Shown here: piece after piece, positions 49,357-58,073 of the stretch
How the letters are laid out: each line of letters opens with the position of its first letter
How positions within the stretch are numbered: position 1 is the stretch's first letter
Made by a program: the position numbers and the translations under genes
The notes under the pieces: generated by a model
The model's input: only the letters and a program-made list of their open reading frames with translations
Told to the model about the DNA's origin: nothing
The model's database searches: none
NCBI RefSeq assembly: GCF_025398315.1
Contig: NZ_JAODOQ010000001.1
Location: 2,790,001-2,854,000 of the forward strand
Source of the DNA: Shewanella phaeophyticola
GTDB taxonomy: Bacteria; Pseudomonadota; Gammaproteobacteria; Enterobacterales; Shewanellaceae
Direction: 5' to 3'
DNA length: 64,000 nucleotides

Positions 49357-50190
49357 CTAAACTTTTTTCTGGTAATAAATACCTGGATTACAACGAACCA
49401 TGTTAAATTCTTCGGTTAAACCGGCAATAGATTCTGACGCTCCCAAAAATAAAATCCCTTTAGGATTTAGCGCGGCAGCAAATTGCCGCAAGATTTTTGC
49501 TTTTGCCTCTGGGGCAAAGTAAATCAATACATTGCGGCAAAAAATAATGTCGTATTTACCTAATAAGCTATAACTTTCAAGGAGATTGTGCGCTCTAAAG
49601 TTAACTAAACGCTTTACATTATCTTTCACTTTCATATTGCCTGACGGTAAAGCATCAAAAAACTGACGCTTTCGCTCATCAGATAAACCACGGGCTAAGG
49701 CTAAACTGTCGTATTCAGCATTTTTACAGCGCTCAAGCATTGATGGCGATAAGTCCGTTGCTTGAATCGATGCCCCACCACCTAATGCGCCAGGTTTACG
49801 TTGTTGATACTCTAAAACAGTCATCGCAAGCGAATATGGCTCTTGGCTCGATGAACAGGCCGCAGACCAAATTTTTAACGGTCGCCCGAGCTTGCTGTAT
49901 TCAGGTAATAGTGTGTTGTGTAATAACTCAAAAGGATAACGGTCGCGAAACCATAAAGTTTCGTTTGTGGTCATCGCATCAATAACTTCGGCACGTAACT
50001 GACGTTCGGTCGGCTTCATCGACTTTTTAACCACCTCTGATAGTGACGGTAAATTATACTTACCCATCAAAGGAGCCAAACGGCTACGCACTAAATATTG
50101 TTTATTCTCGCCTAACACAATACCGCTATGCTGTTCTAAAAACAGCCTAAATTGATTGTACTCTGCTTCAGCAAGTGATTTATCTGTCAC
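49357..50190 (-). CDS. cheR: Chemoreceptor methyltransferase CheR
   Basis: SAM-dependent glutamate methyltransferase of 277 residues that adapts chemoreceptors, opposing CheB. An N-terminal helical domain is followed by the SAM fold with LKIWSAACSSSQEPYSLAM (motif I), ATDLSPSML and YDIIFCRNVLIYF. Transcribed with cheV upstream of the flgB operon, as in Vibrio. Confidence 0.95.
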   Translation of the reverse strand: MTDKSLAEAEYNQFRLFLEQHSGIVLGENKQYLVRSRLAPLMGKYNLPSLSEVVKKSMKPTERQLRAEVIDAMTTNETLWFRDRYPFELLHNTLLPEYSKLGRPLKIWSAACSSSQEPYSLAMTVLEYQQRKPGALGGGASIQATDLSPSMLERCKNAEYDSLALARGLSDERKRQFFDALPSGNMKVKDNVKRLVNFRAHNLLESYSLLGKYDIIFCRNVLIYFAPEAKAKILRQFAAALNPKGILFLGASESIAGLTEEFNMVRCNPGIYYQKKV

Positions 50191-50256
50191 ATTATCATCC
50201 TAAAATAAGTAAGCTTTTATACGCTTAACAACTCAAACCATTGTTATTATAAACCG

Positions 50257-51177
50257 TTATAAACTTAAATGCTTATTTACCGCTGCAGCTAATTCATCTG
50301 GGTTAAATTTAGCGATAAAATCATTTGCACCTACTTTTTGAACCATTGCTTGGTTAAATACACCACTGAGTGATGTGTGCAGTACCACTTTGATATTTTT
50401 CAATTTAGGATCGTCACGGATTTCAGCAGTTAAGGTATAACCATCCATTTCTGGCATTTCGATATCAGAAATAATTAACGGAATTTCATGCGACACATCA
50501 TCCATTTCACTGGCAATACTTTTGAGTTTATCTAATGCCTCTTTACCATCTTTGGCGGTATCAATTTGTAGGTTTAATGATTCTAACGAGCGGATAATCT
50601 GTTTACGCGCAACCGCTGAGTCGTCGATAACCATAATATGATAATGCTGCTCTCTGTCGATAGTCAGTGTTTCATTGACTTCTTTACTGATGGCCGTTTT
50701 TACTGGAGAAATCTCATCAAGAATTTTCTCAACATCTAAAATCTCAACTAACTCACCTTCAATTTCAGTCACTGCGGTTAAGTATGAATAACGACCCGCG
50801 CCCTGAGGCGGCGGCATAATCGCCGACCAATTCATGTTGATAATTCGCTCTACAGAACTCACCAAAAAGCCTTGTACGCTTCGGTTATATTCAGAAATGA
50901 TGATAAAGCAATTTTCGGTAGAGGTTAACGGACGGCCGCCTGTTGCTGCACTTAAATCAATAACAGAAATAGTCGCTCCACGAATGTGAGCAACCCCTTT
51001 AACAAATGGGTTTAGCCTAGGTAAGGTTGTTAGTGGCGGGCATTGCAACACTTCTTTTACTTTAAACACGTTAATGCCAAAGCGTTGACGGCCATTAAGT
51101 CTAAATAGCAGTAACTCTAATCTGTTTTGCCCAACAAGCTGGGTACGCTTATTTACTGATTCTAAAATACTCGACAT
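50257..51177 (-). CDS. cheV: Chemotaxis coupling protein CheV
   Basis: Fusion of a CheW domain (residues about 18-155, FGINVFKVKEVLQCPP, HIRGATISVIDLSAA) and a receiver domain (about 180-305) with acidic pair DD in MVIDDSAVAR and phospho-acceptor in PLIISDIEMPEMDG. It couples receptors to CheA and adds phosphorylation-dependent adaptation. Divergent from flgA. Intact. Confidence 0.96.
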   Translation of the reverse strand: MSSILESVNKRTQLVGQNRLELLLFRLNGRQRFGINVFKVKEVLQCPPLTTLPRLNPFVKGVAHIRGATISVIDLSAATGGRPLTSTENCFIIISEYNRSVQGFLVSSVERIINMNWSAIMPPPQGAGRYSYLTAVTEIEGELVEILDVEKILDEISPVKTAISKEVNETLTIDREQHYHIMVIDDSAVARKQIIRSLESLNLQIDTAKDGKEALDKLKSIASEMDDVSHEIPLIISDIEMPEMDGYTLTAEIRDDPKLKNIKVVLHTSLSGVFNQAMVQKVGANDFIAKFNPDELAAAVNKHLSL

Positions 51178-51385
51178 ATCGCGGCCTTGTAGTTAACTGT
51201 CACCCTAAAGGATAAAATTTGTTATTAAAATTATAGTAAACCCTAGGATCAACAGACCCTAGCTTATGATCTTGGTTCATTATAATTGATACTTCGTTAG
51301 TAACACATTTTACTGGCAACTAACACGTGTTATTCATTGTATGCACAGCCAGGACATCAATACTCATCCGCTAACTCAACAAAAT

Positions 51386-51401
51386 AGGCATACAACTTGC
51401 T
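51386..51401 (+). promoter_or_regulatory. Sigma-54 promoter of flgA
   Basis: Plus-strand AGGCATACAACTTGCT with the GG-N10-GC spacing, 52 bases before the ATG at 51454 and ahead of its GGAGG ribosome site. The rest of the 276-base cheV-flgA gap shows no gene. Confidence 0.72.
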
Positions 51402-51453
51402 TTAAATCACTTAACAAGACAATGCGGTACTTTATTGACGGAGGGTAACACTG

Positions 51454-52278
51454 ATGAATAGCCCATATACCGTCCCGCTTTTGGTCATTTCAATACGCCA
51501 ATATGATTTGCGTATTTATGGTTTTTCAAAGTATAGGTGTTTTCTGGCAAAACTAGCTAGTATCTTCATTATGAAAGTATTTTTTTTGTGTTTTTTGTGC
51601 TCGCTCTCGCTTTCTTTGCCGGCATTTGCCAGCGAAGAAGCTGTTGCTCCCTCATTATCGACCATTTATCAGTTAGCTAAAGAGACTGTTGCCAAAAAAA
51701 TGAATGTAGACTCAAATGCTAAGGTCGATATTACCCCTCAAAACTTAGAAGGGAGACTCACTCCACCGCGCTGCTACCCGCCTATTTCAGTCGAATTAGC
51801 CAGCGACAGGGAGATAAGCCGAAATAACACCGTCAAAATCGGCTGTGAAACACCCGATTACGATTACCCTTGGCAAATGTATTTGTCTGTACGAGTTAAT
51901 ATTCAATACCCTGTGGTGGTAGCTACAGAGCTATTGTCACCGGATGAAATTATTGATTATCGACATTTAAGCATTGAGTATGTTGATCAATACAGTTTAA
52001 AAGGTCAGTTTTTTTCTGATGTAACAGAATTAATAGGTTCGCGCGTTAAACGCAGAGTCGCAAAGGATTCGCCGCTTATTGGCAACAACCTGTGCTTTGT
52101 GTGTAAAGGCGACATGATTTCAATTTATGCAAAAACCGAAAGCATACAAATAAAAACCTTAGGTGAGGCCTTACGTGACGGTAATGTTGGTGAATCAATC
52201 CGTGTAAAAAACAGTCAAAGTAACAAACAATTAGAAGCAATAGTCATTGCCGTTGGCGAAGTTGAAGTAAGAATGTAA
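51454..52278 (+). CDS. flgA: Flagellar P-ring assembly chaperone FlgA
   Basis: Periplasmic chaperone for FlgI with a C-terminal SAF/ChapFlgA domain. Conserved LSPDEIIDYRHLSIEYVDQ and LIGSRVKRRVAKDSPL, then GDMISIYAKTESIQIKTLGEAL and GNVGESIRVKNSQSNKQLEAIV, are clear. Two starts are possible: ATG at 51454 has a strong GGAGG nine bases upstream and gives 274 residues with a long N-terminal extension, while ATG at 51571 starts directly at a classical signal peptide (MKVFFLCFLCSLSLSLPAFA) but has no ribosome site. I list the first; the mature protein is the same if cleavage follows that signal. Confidence 0.88.
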   Translation: MNSPYTVPLLVISIRQYDLRIYGFSKYRCFLAKLASIFIMKVFFLCFLCSLSLSLPAFASEEAVAPSLSTIYQLAKETVAKKMNVDSNAKVDITPQNLEGRLTPPRCYPPISVELASDREISRNNTVKIGCETPDYDYPWQMYLSVRVNIQYPVVVATELLSPDEIIDYRHLSIEYVDQYSLKGQFFSDVTELIGSRVKRRVAKDSPLIGNNLCFVCKGDMISIYAKTESIQIKTLGEALRDGNVGESIRVKNSQSNKQLEAIVIAVGEVEVRM

Positions 52279-52285
52279 AATAGAT

Positions 52286-52312
52286 TAAAGTTTTTTCCTC
52301 AAGCGCCGATAG
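52286..52312 (+). promoter_or_regulatory. Sigma-28 promoter of flgM
   Basis: TAAA, a 15-base spacer, GCCGATAG: seven of eight bases match the FliA -10 consensus. It begins 8 bases after the flgA stop codon and 66 bases before flgM, so flgM can be made under FliA control. Confidence 0.85.
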
Positions 52313-52351
52313 CCTGTAAGGAAAACCTGATTCATTACGCTGGAGCCTCAC

Positions 52352-52681
52352 ATGGCAATTGATATTAAAAACAATACTGCGACCAATACACAGATGCGCA
52401 CCGCACGTGACACGCAGTCAACTTCGAAAACAGATACCGCTGCGGCACAAAAGTCTGCAACTCCGGTAAAAACGGATTCGGTTAGCATAACTTCGCAAGC
52501 GCAACAGCTGCAAGGTGCTCAAACTAAAATGGCTGCGTTGCCAGAAGTCGATCAAAAAAAGGTTGATGAGATTAAACAAGCTATCTCTGAAGGTCGCTAC
52601 AAAGTTGACCCAGAAAAACTAGCAGCAAACATTGCGAGCTTTGAAGCTGAATTAAGTGGCTTATCATTCGATAAAGAGTAG
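52352..52681 (+). CDS. flgM: Anti-sigma-28 factor FlgM
   Basis: Secreted inhibitor of FliA, 109 residues. The disordered, S/T/Q-rich N-terminal half is followed by the FliA-binding C-terminal helices, with VDQKKVDEIKQAISEGRYKVDPEKLAANI being the FlgM signature (residues about 67-95). Export through the finished hook releases FliA. Its sigma-28 promoter makes a feedback loop. Confidence 0.95.
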   Translation: MAIDIKNNTATNTQMRTARDTQSTSKTDTAAAQKSATPVKTDSVSITSQAQQLQGAQTKMAALPEVDQKKVDEIKQAISEGRYKVDPEKLAANIASFEAELSGLSFDKE

Positions 52682-52777
52682 CAGTAACGCGTTACTCTTT
52701 ATGGTATTTTCAACGAATTCTTCGGTGCTTAATGGCATCAGGGATAAGTGTTGATAACGAAAATAAAAGAGTAATAT

Positions 52778-53203
52778 ATGACCGATATAACTGTGCTTCT
52801 TGATGCTCAGCATCAAACGCTGACTCAGCTAAAACAACTTATCAGCGACGAAAAAAATGCATTGCTAAAACAAGATGCTGACACACTTCTGCAATTGGCC
52901 AAAGACAAAATGCAGCGCATGAGTTTACTCAAAGTCACTGATGAAAAGCTTGCAGCACACCCAGAGCATGACAAACTCACCACGCAGCCAGAATTGGCCG
53001 AAAAAGTGGCATCAGCTAAAGCAATATTGGCTGAATGCAAAGACATCAACGCACAAAACTCTAACTTAATTGAGCACAATATCGCCACCATAAATCGCTT
53101 AGCCCAAGCATTACAAATCAGCCGAAACGCTTCTAGCCTTACCTATAATGACAAAGGTAAAACCTCGACTATTTCGACCTTAGGTAATGATTTCACAGCC
53201 TAG
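52778..53203 (+). CDS. flgN: Flagellar export chaperone FlgN
   Basis: Helical chaperone of 141 residues for FlgK and FlgL. LLDAQHQTLTQLKQLISDEKNALLKQDADTLLQLAKDK reads as the amphipathic FlgN N-terminal helix pair, and the C-terminal region NRLAQALQISRNASSLTYNDKG fits the family. Follows flgM by 96 bases. Confidence 0.9.
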   Translation: MTDITVLLDAQHQTLTQLKQLISDEKNALLKQDADTLLQLAKDKMQRMSLLKVTDEKLAAHPEHDKLTTQPELAEKVASAKAILAECKDINAQNSNLIEHNIATINRLAQALQISRNASSLTYNDKGKTSTISTLGNDFTA

Positions 53204-53236
53204 AACGCTTCTCTGCTAGAAACGATTAAATCTGAT

Positions 53237-53292
53237 CTAGCACCTAGCACCTAGCACCTAGCACCTAGCACCTAGCACCTAGCACCTAGCAG
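53237..53292. repeat. Tandem CTAGCAC heptamers, 8 units
   Basis: Seven copies of CTAGCAC and a final CTAGCAG, without interruption, in the gap between the convergent flgN and chalcone-isomerase-like genes. Confidence 0.95.
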
Positions 53293-53325
53293 GACACAGT
53301 CCGCCCTAGAGCCTCGCACCTAGAA
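53286..53325. repeat. Diverged copy of the CTAG/GGAC-GTCC repeat element
   Basis: CTAGCAGGACACAGTCCGCC and the following CTAGAGCCTCGC resemble the reverse complement of the 43-base unit at 31342 (CTAGAAGGACGAAGTCCGCT, then CTAGCGAGCCTGCGAG). The hairpin arms GGAC/GTCC are kept while the loop differs. Confidence 0.75.
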
Positions 53326-53338
53326 CCTAACAATTGAT

Positions 53339-53899
53339 TTATTGCGCTAACATATCCTGTTTTAAGCTTTTTTGTGCAGGGTTGTCACCTAACCAAATCT
53401 TTAATAATGCCTGACGAAAAGCCTCTCCCGCAATGTCGCCCTGCACTTTACCATTCTTAATACTGGTAACACCCTTACCTTTTTGAGTGACAAAAGTGAA
53501 TTGGTCGCCCTCAACAATTTCGTCAGCAAATAATTGGCTAAAGTGTTGAATCTCCGATTTAATCGAACCAATATTATTATCGGTGGCCGCGTCAAAGCCT
53601 TCTTCTATGGCATTACGCATTTTGTCTGAGGTGATCATCCCCGACGTAATGGTTAACTGAATCACTGCAATGGGTTGCTCAAGCACACTGTCTAACTGAT
53701 TTACTGCTGTTGGCAAATATAAACTGCCAACATATAAGTCCATAAAAAACTTACTGCGCACGCCAGCACCATTAAGTACTAAAGCTTGTTGTGCAAATGT
53801 TGCTTGCTCGGCAATATCCACGTCGGCAACGACTTTTGCCTGAGCAACAACCGGCAACATCACAGCAAAAGCTAACCCAATTAATTGATTAAGTTTCAT
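53339..53899 (-). CDS. Chalcone isomerase-like periplasmic protein
   Basis: Exported protein of 186 residues: signal peptide (LIGLAFAVMLPVVAQA, cleavage near residue 21) then a fold with LVLNGAGVRSKFFMDLYVGSLYLP and MRNAIEEGFDAATD, typical of the bacterial chalcone isomerase-like domain. Bacterial members usually lack flavonoid isomerase activity and their role is unknown. It is not part of the flagellar machinery by homology; its position between flgN and the DUF2947 gene is probably incidental. Confidence 0.82.
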   Translation of the reverse strand: MKLNQLIGLAFAVMLPVVAQAKVVADVDIAEQATFAQQALVLNGAGVRSKFFMDLYVGSLYLPTAVNQLDSVLEQPIAVIQLTITSGMITSDKMRNAIEEGFDAATDNNIGSIKSEIQHFSQLFADEIVEGDQFTFVTQKGKGVTSIKNGKVQGDIAGEAFRQALLKIWLGDNPAQKSLKQDMLAQ

Positions 53900-53970
53900 A
53901 TATTCTCATTATAGTTATGTATTTTATGCTTTAGGTGGGAGAAACTGCGCCATAAAGGCACCAAGGTCGA

Positions 53971-54451
53971 TTAGCCACGCATGCCCAATTTATATTGACC
54001 GTTTTGCTCAAACATCAGCGCTTGTTTGTGTTTAGGTGCCATTAGAATAGTGATCATCATCAAAAAACAAAAAGCACTTCCAGTTACGCACAAACACATC
54101 CCAGCGTGTTTCAATCACTTGATATTTTTCATAGCAAAAATAAACAACCGCATCATCTGGCCATTGAATATGCTCAAGAATGGCTTCTGGCAAGGCGTTA
54201 TCATTTGAATCCCACGCTGATTGCCAATGTTCAGTTGCGCTCCAAGCATCTTGCTTTGCTGGCCAATCACCTTTAGCAAATTGTTCAGCACGGCTGCTTT
54301 TATTGCTTATCCACTTATTCCAGACTTCCATGGCACTTTTATCAGCCAATGGCTTAATCAACGCCTTGTCATCATCTGACACGGGCAAATCTTTATGGTT
54401 AAAAATCCACTTACGCTTATAAAGATCAAACGGAATATATGAGTGTGACAA
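53971..54451 (-). pseudogene. DUF2947 family protein (frameshifted near 3' end)
   Basis: Conserved protein of unknown function, rich in W, D and K, starting MSHSYIPFDLYKRKWIFNHKD. The frame as written stops at 54032 after FLFFDDDHYSNGT. Removing one C from GATCACTATT (54047-54055) gives TILMAPKHKQALMFEQNG and KLGMRG with a stop at 53971, the family's usual ending, for 159 residues. It shows that the indels are not confined to flagellar genes. Confidence 0.78.
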
Positions 54452-54596
54452 ACAACTGCTCCAGGCAAACTAAAATGAGGTGCAATTATAGCGTAAAAAA
54501 CAAAGAGAATTCGATAGGTAAAAATAAACTCACATATAAAATATGTAAACTAAGCAAAGGGGGAATTAAAGGTTAGGATACCATGAGTATTACAGA

Positions 54597-55301
54597 TTAA
54601 TAATCTATCCCTAATTGATATTTCTGTACAAAGAACTCAACCATTTCAAAGTCAATTTTGTTATCAATATCAATTGAATACATATTATCCATTTTATAAG
54701 CATAAGTATTTTCAGTAAAATTAACATGTTTTACTTTTAGAAGTTCATGAATATCATAAATATAAATTGAACCATTTAATCTATAAAATATATCTAAATC
54801 TTGAGAACGTTTGAGTCCTTCTGATTTAATAAACCCATCCATCATACCATTTTCTGGCAATGTATTAGACCATATAGGAGGATGTTCACATTGAGTAACA
54901 GACACCACTGAAAAAGCACTGTTGGTACAAAACACACTCAAAGCCTCATTAATATGTTCTTGTTTACGAATAGGGGAAGTCGGCTGTAAGACCATTAAAA
55001 TATCAAAACCTTGTCCGAATTTTTCAATTGTATATAACAGTACGCTTAATGTGGTTGATAAATCTGTTGAAAGATAATCAGGTCTTAACTCCGGAATGAA
55101 TACTCGCTCATCAACTACAGATACTATTTCAGGATCATCAGTACTCAAAATCACACAATCGATGAACTGGTTAGCTAAAGCCAAATCAATTGACCAGTTA
55201 ACTAATGGTTTTCCATCTAATGATAGCAAGTTTTTTCTTGGTAAGCGTTTGCTACCGCCACGAGCAGGAATCAACGCTAAAACTTTTTTACCATTGAACA
55301 T
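54597..55301 (-). CDS. CMP-nonulosonate cytidylyltransferase (NeuA/LegF type)
   Basis: Activates a sialic-acid-like sugar with CTP, 234 residues. The family motif LIPARGGSKRLPRKN is at residues 10-24, and ILSTDDPEI, VLQPTSPIR and FYRLNGSIYIYD are conserved active-site segments. Last gene of the sugar operon, overlapping the preceding gene by one base. It yields the CMP-sugar for flagellin glycosylation; the exact sugar (legionaminic, an epimer or a derivative) is not defined by sequence. Confidence 0.9.
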   Translation of the reverse strand: MFNGKKVLALIPARGGSKRLPRKNLLSLDGKPLVNWSIDLALANQFIDCVILSTDDPEIVSVVDERVFIPELRPDYLSTDLSTTLSVLLYTIEKFGQGFDILMVLQPTSPIRKQEHINEALSVFCTNSAFSVVSVTQCEHPPIWSNTLPENGMMDGFIKSEGLKRSQDLDIFYRLNGSIYIYDIHELLKVKHVNFTENTYAYKMDNMYSIDIDNKIDFEMVEFFVQKYQLGIDY

Positions 55302-56356
55302 TACATCATTCCTAAAGCATATATATCAGCCTGTGCTCGATTAAAGTCATTTAATCGACCTATGTCTAACCAATACTCATGCAATGGAAACATAAGCACT
55401 TTCCCACCCACTTGGATCTTGTTATCTAGTAGCGTGGGCATATCAATCACTTGGTTTTCACTCACTTGCTTGATGATTTCTGGTGAGACGACATAAATAC
55501 CAGCATTGACAAAAAATCGTTGTGTCGGTTTCTCTTCTATACTCACAACGGTATTACCATTACCATTAATCACGCCATAGGGAATTTGGTACTCATATTC
55601 CCTAACGCACATAGTGGCGTGGGCTTGGTTTTCATTGTGAAACTCAAGTAAACGCTGAACATCGACTTTTGTAAGCACATCACCATTCATCATAATAAGC
55701 GGTAAATCTGGGATGTCATTTGGCAATAGCCCCAAAGCGCCACCTGTACCTAGAGGGGAATCTTCATGAATATAAGTAATGTTGACATTCAAGCGACTGC
55801 CATCACCAAAATAATCTTTAATTTGTTCTGGCATAAAATGAGTTGAAATATAAAAGTTTATGAACCCTGCTTTGGCAAAATTCAGAATTGTCATTTCTAA
55901 AAGCGGTTTATTACCGAGTTTTAACATAGGTTTAGGACAATTATCTGTAAGAGGGCGTAAACGCGTACCAAAGCCCCCAGCCATAATGAGCACTGGGTTA
56001 TCATAATAAGGTTGATTCAACGTCTGTTTAAACGTTTGAAGATCGACCACTTTTCCACCTTTAATCAATGGAATCGCTAAAATGCTTTTTTGCTCCATTA
56101 AGCGGATGAGTTTTTGCTTGGGCGTATCAAACGTCGCAGTAATTGGATTGCGGTTCATGACGAGAGCCACAGACTGGTCAAGAGTAAGGTTGTTTAATAA
56201 AGCTCGTCTTATATCACCATCAGTAACAACACCTTGCAATTGATCATTGTCATCGACAACTAAAGCAACTTGTAGAGCATGAAAGTTAATAATTTCTAAA
56301 GCATCACGAATGGACTGCTTCGGCGCTAAAGCAACATCTTTCCAATGCTTTTTCAT
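55301..56356 (-). CDS. CBS-domain nucleotidyltransferase (PtmE/LegX-like)
   Basis: Fusion of two CBS motifs (residues about 8-115, with VVDDNDQLQGVVTDGDIRRALL) and a sugar-1-phosphate nucleotidyltransferase (from about 125, LIMAGGFGTRLRPLT, PKPMLKLGNKPLLE, MMNGDVLTKVD). In Campylobacter the PtmE protein of this architecture makes GDP-GlcN/GlcNAc, the activated precursor for legionaminic acid. Length 351 is as expected. The substrate here is inferred from that pathway. Confidence 0.85.
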   Translation of the reverse strand: MKKHWKDVALAPKQSIRDALEIINFHALQVALVVDDNDQLQGVVTDGDIRRALLNNLTLDQSVALVMNRNPITATFDTPKQKLIRLMEQKSILAIPLIKGGKVVDLQTFKQTLNQPYYDNPVLIMAGGFGTRLRPLTDNCPKPMLKLGNKPLLEMTILNFAKAGFINFYISTHFMPEQIKDYFGDGSRLNVNITYIHEDSPLGTGGALGLLPNDIPDLPLIMMNGDVLTKVDVQRLLEFHNENQAHATMCVREYEYQIPYGVINGNGNTVVSIEEKPTQRFFVNAGIYVVSPEIIKQVSENQVIDMPTLLDNKIQVGGKVLMFPLHEYWLDIGRLNDFNRAQADIYALGMM

Positions 56357-56362
56357 AACGTT

Positions 56363-57004
56363 TCATTCCTTTTTTCTTATTAATGCCTGATGCCCGTATA
56401 CAACCGATTTTTCTTCAACATTTGTCACAACGCTAGCGCCAGCACCCACAACAACATTTTTACCAATATCAACACCTTGTATCACACAGGCATGCACGCC
56501 TATATGAACATCATCTTGTGTAGTTACATTGCCACAAAGTGTCGCGCGAGGTGCAATATGGTTATTCGCACCAACATTACAGTCGTGCTCAATTATAGCA
56601 CCAGTATTAATAATACTGTTTTCACCAATATACGCACCCGTTTGGATAATGGCTCCAGACATTACCTGCACACCCTGTGCCAAATATGCAGATGAAGATA
56701 CAATCGCGTGTGGTGATATAACCGTTGCAAAACTAAAACCTAATTTAGAGAAAAATGCCGCCACTTTTTCTCGGTTTTGTTGTTTCGGTAAACTCCCAAG
56801 GCCATTAACCAAAAGTACATCATCAGGATTAAATTGACCTATATCGTCATCATCACTTAAGTACTGTATCGATTCAAACATCTGATTATTATTGTTTTTC
56901 TCAGACGAAACATATGCAATAACATTACAGCCGTTAAGATGAAGTAGATCCATTAATACGCTTGCATGGCCACCTGATCCAATCATGATTAATGGCTTAC
57001 TCAT
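56363..57004 (-). CDS. NeuD/PglD-like sugar acetyltransferase
   Basis: Acyltransferase of 213 residues: an N-terminal Rossmann-like domain (LIMIGSGGHASVLMDLLHL) followed by a left-handed beta-helix of hexapeptide repeats (residues about 100-200, INTGAIIEHDCNVGANNHIAPRA). The histidines in IEHD and NHIAP fit the PglD/NeuD catalytic arrangement. It should acetylate a 4-amino group or O-acetylate the nonulosonate; which one is not clear. It overlaps neuB by 8 bases. Confidence 0.88.
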   Translation of the reverse strand: MSKPLIMIGSGGHASVLMDLLHLNGCNVIAYVSSEKNNNNQMFESIQYLSDDDDIGQFNPDDVLLVNGLGSLPKQQNREKVAAFFSKLGFSFATVISPHAIVSSSAYLAQGVQVMSGAIIQTGAYIGENSIINTGAIIEHDCNVGANNHIAPRATLCGNVTTQDDVHIGVHACVIQGVDIGKNVVVGAGASVVTNVEEKSVVYGHQALIRKKE

Positions 57005-58073
57005 CGATTAAATCCCCTGACCGATAGTTTTTTGATGCTACTTGGCCGGAAGTCAGCTGCCAAAATATATCCGGAGACATACCACTTCCAGGCCTTTTCA
57101 TTGTCAAATTACTGACATTAAATGGCTCACCTTTTTTTATATCTGTTTGTGCCACAATACTTTTTCGGGCAATAATTATATTTTTAGCTTCAGATATAGT
57201 GGGCTTCTTAATACCATGACCCAACGCTTTTTCAACTTGTCTGATAGAATCCACCATCATTTTTAATTGCAACGGTTCTATAGACGCTCGATGATCTGGG
57301 CCTGGCAATAAACAATCGAGCGTAAAGTGTTTTTCAATTACTACAGCCTGTTTAGCTACTGCAGCAATTGGAATCGCAATACCTTGACTGTGATCTGAAT
57401 AACCAACAGGTAACCCGAAGCTTTGTTTGAGTGTATCCATGGCGTTCAAGTTTATTTCGTCAAATGGCGCAGGATATTCTGTAGTGCAGTGTAAAATGGT
57501 CACTTTACCGGATAGAGCTTTTTGACCTTCATCCGATTGAAAAGCCAGCTCAAAATTTGCCAATGAAGGCAGCATCTCTAATGGCGAAACATAGCCAAAG
57601 GCAATGACACTGAGCGCATTTTTCACTTCTTCTAACGTTGTCATTCCCGTTGATAAAATAATATCTAACCCAGTTCTAGCATGCGCTAACACAAACGGAC
57701 TATTGGTTAATTCACCTGATGGAATTTTCAGCCGTTTCACTTTAATTTCATCAACTAAAAAATCTAAACTTTCGAAATCAAATGCGGTTGATAAAAATTC
57801 AATATTTTTTGAAGCACAATACTCAAGCAATTGGTGATGCGCGTCATAACTAAGCTCTAGACGCGTTAACATAGCTAACTGTGACTCTTGATTACCGGTA
57901 GCCTCTATTTGATATTGTGCTTTACTGGCACTTGCTGTCACTAAGTTTGTTGCTTTAAAGGTTTGAAATTTTACAATGTCAGCCCCAGCGTTAACAGCCT
58001 CGTCGACTAACTGAAATGCCATTTCGAGCGAACCATTATGGTTAACCCCGGCTTCTGCAATCACTAGAGTCAT
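56997..58073 (-). CDS. neuB: Nonulosonate synthase (NeuB/LegI)
   Basis: Condenses a ManNAc-type sugar with phosphoenolpyruvate, 358 residues. IAEAGVNHNGSLEMAFQLVDEA, GADIVKFQTF, LKIPSGELTN, ILSTGMTTLEEV and HFTLDCLLPGPDH are the NeuB barrel motifs, and a C-terminal SAF (antifreeze-like) domain with KKGEPFNVSNLTMKRPGSGM follows. With the NeuC-like epimerase it forms the core of a legionaminic or sialic acid-type pathway. Confidence 0.93.
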   Translation of the reverse strand: MTLVIAEAGVNHNGSLEMAFQLVDEAVNAGADIVKFQTFKATNLVTASASKAQYQIEATGNQESQLAMLTRLELSYDAHHQLLEYCASKNIEFLSTAFDFESLDFLVDEIKVKRLKIPSGELTNSPFVLAHARTGLDIILSTGMTTLEEVKNALSVIAFGYVSPLEMLPSLANFELAFQSDEGQKALSGKVTILHCTTEYPAPFDEINLNAMDTLKQSFGLPVGYSDHSQGIAIPIAAVAKQAVVIEKHFTLDCLLPGPDHRASIEPLQLKMMVDSIRQVEKALGHGIKKPTISEAKNIIIARKSIVAQTDIKKGEPFNVSNLTMKRPGSGMSPDIFWQLTSGQVASKNYRSGDLIDE

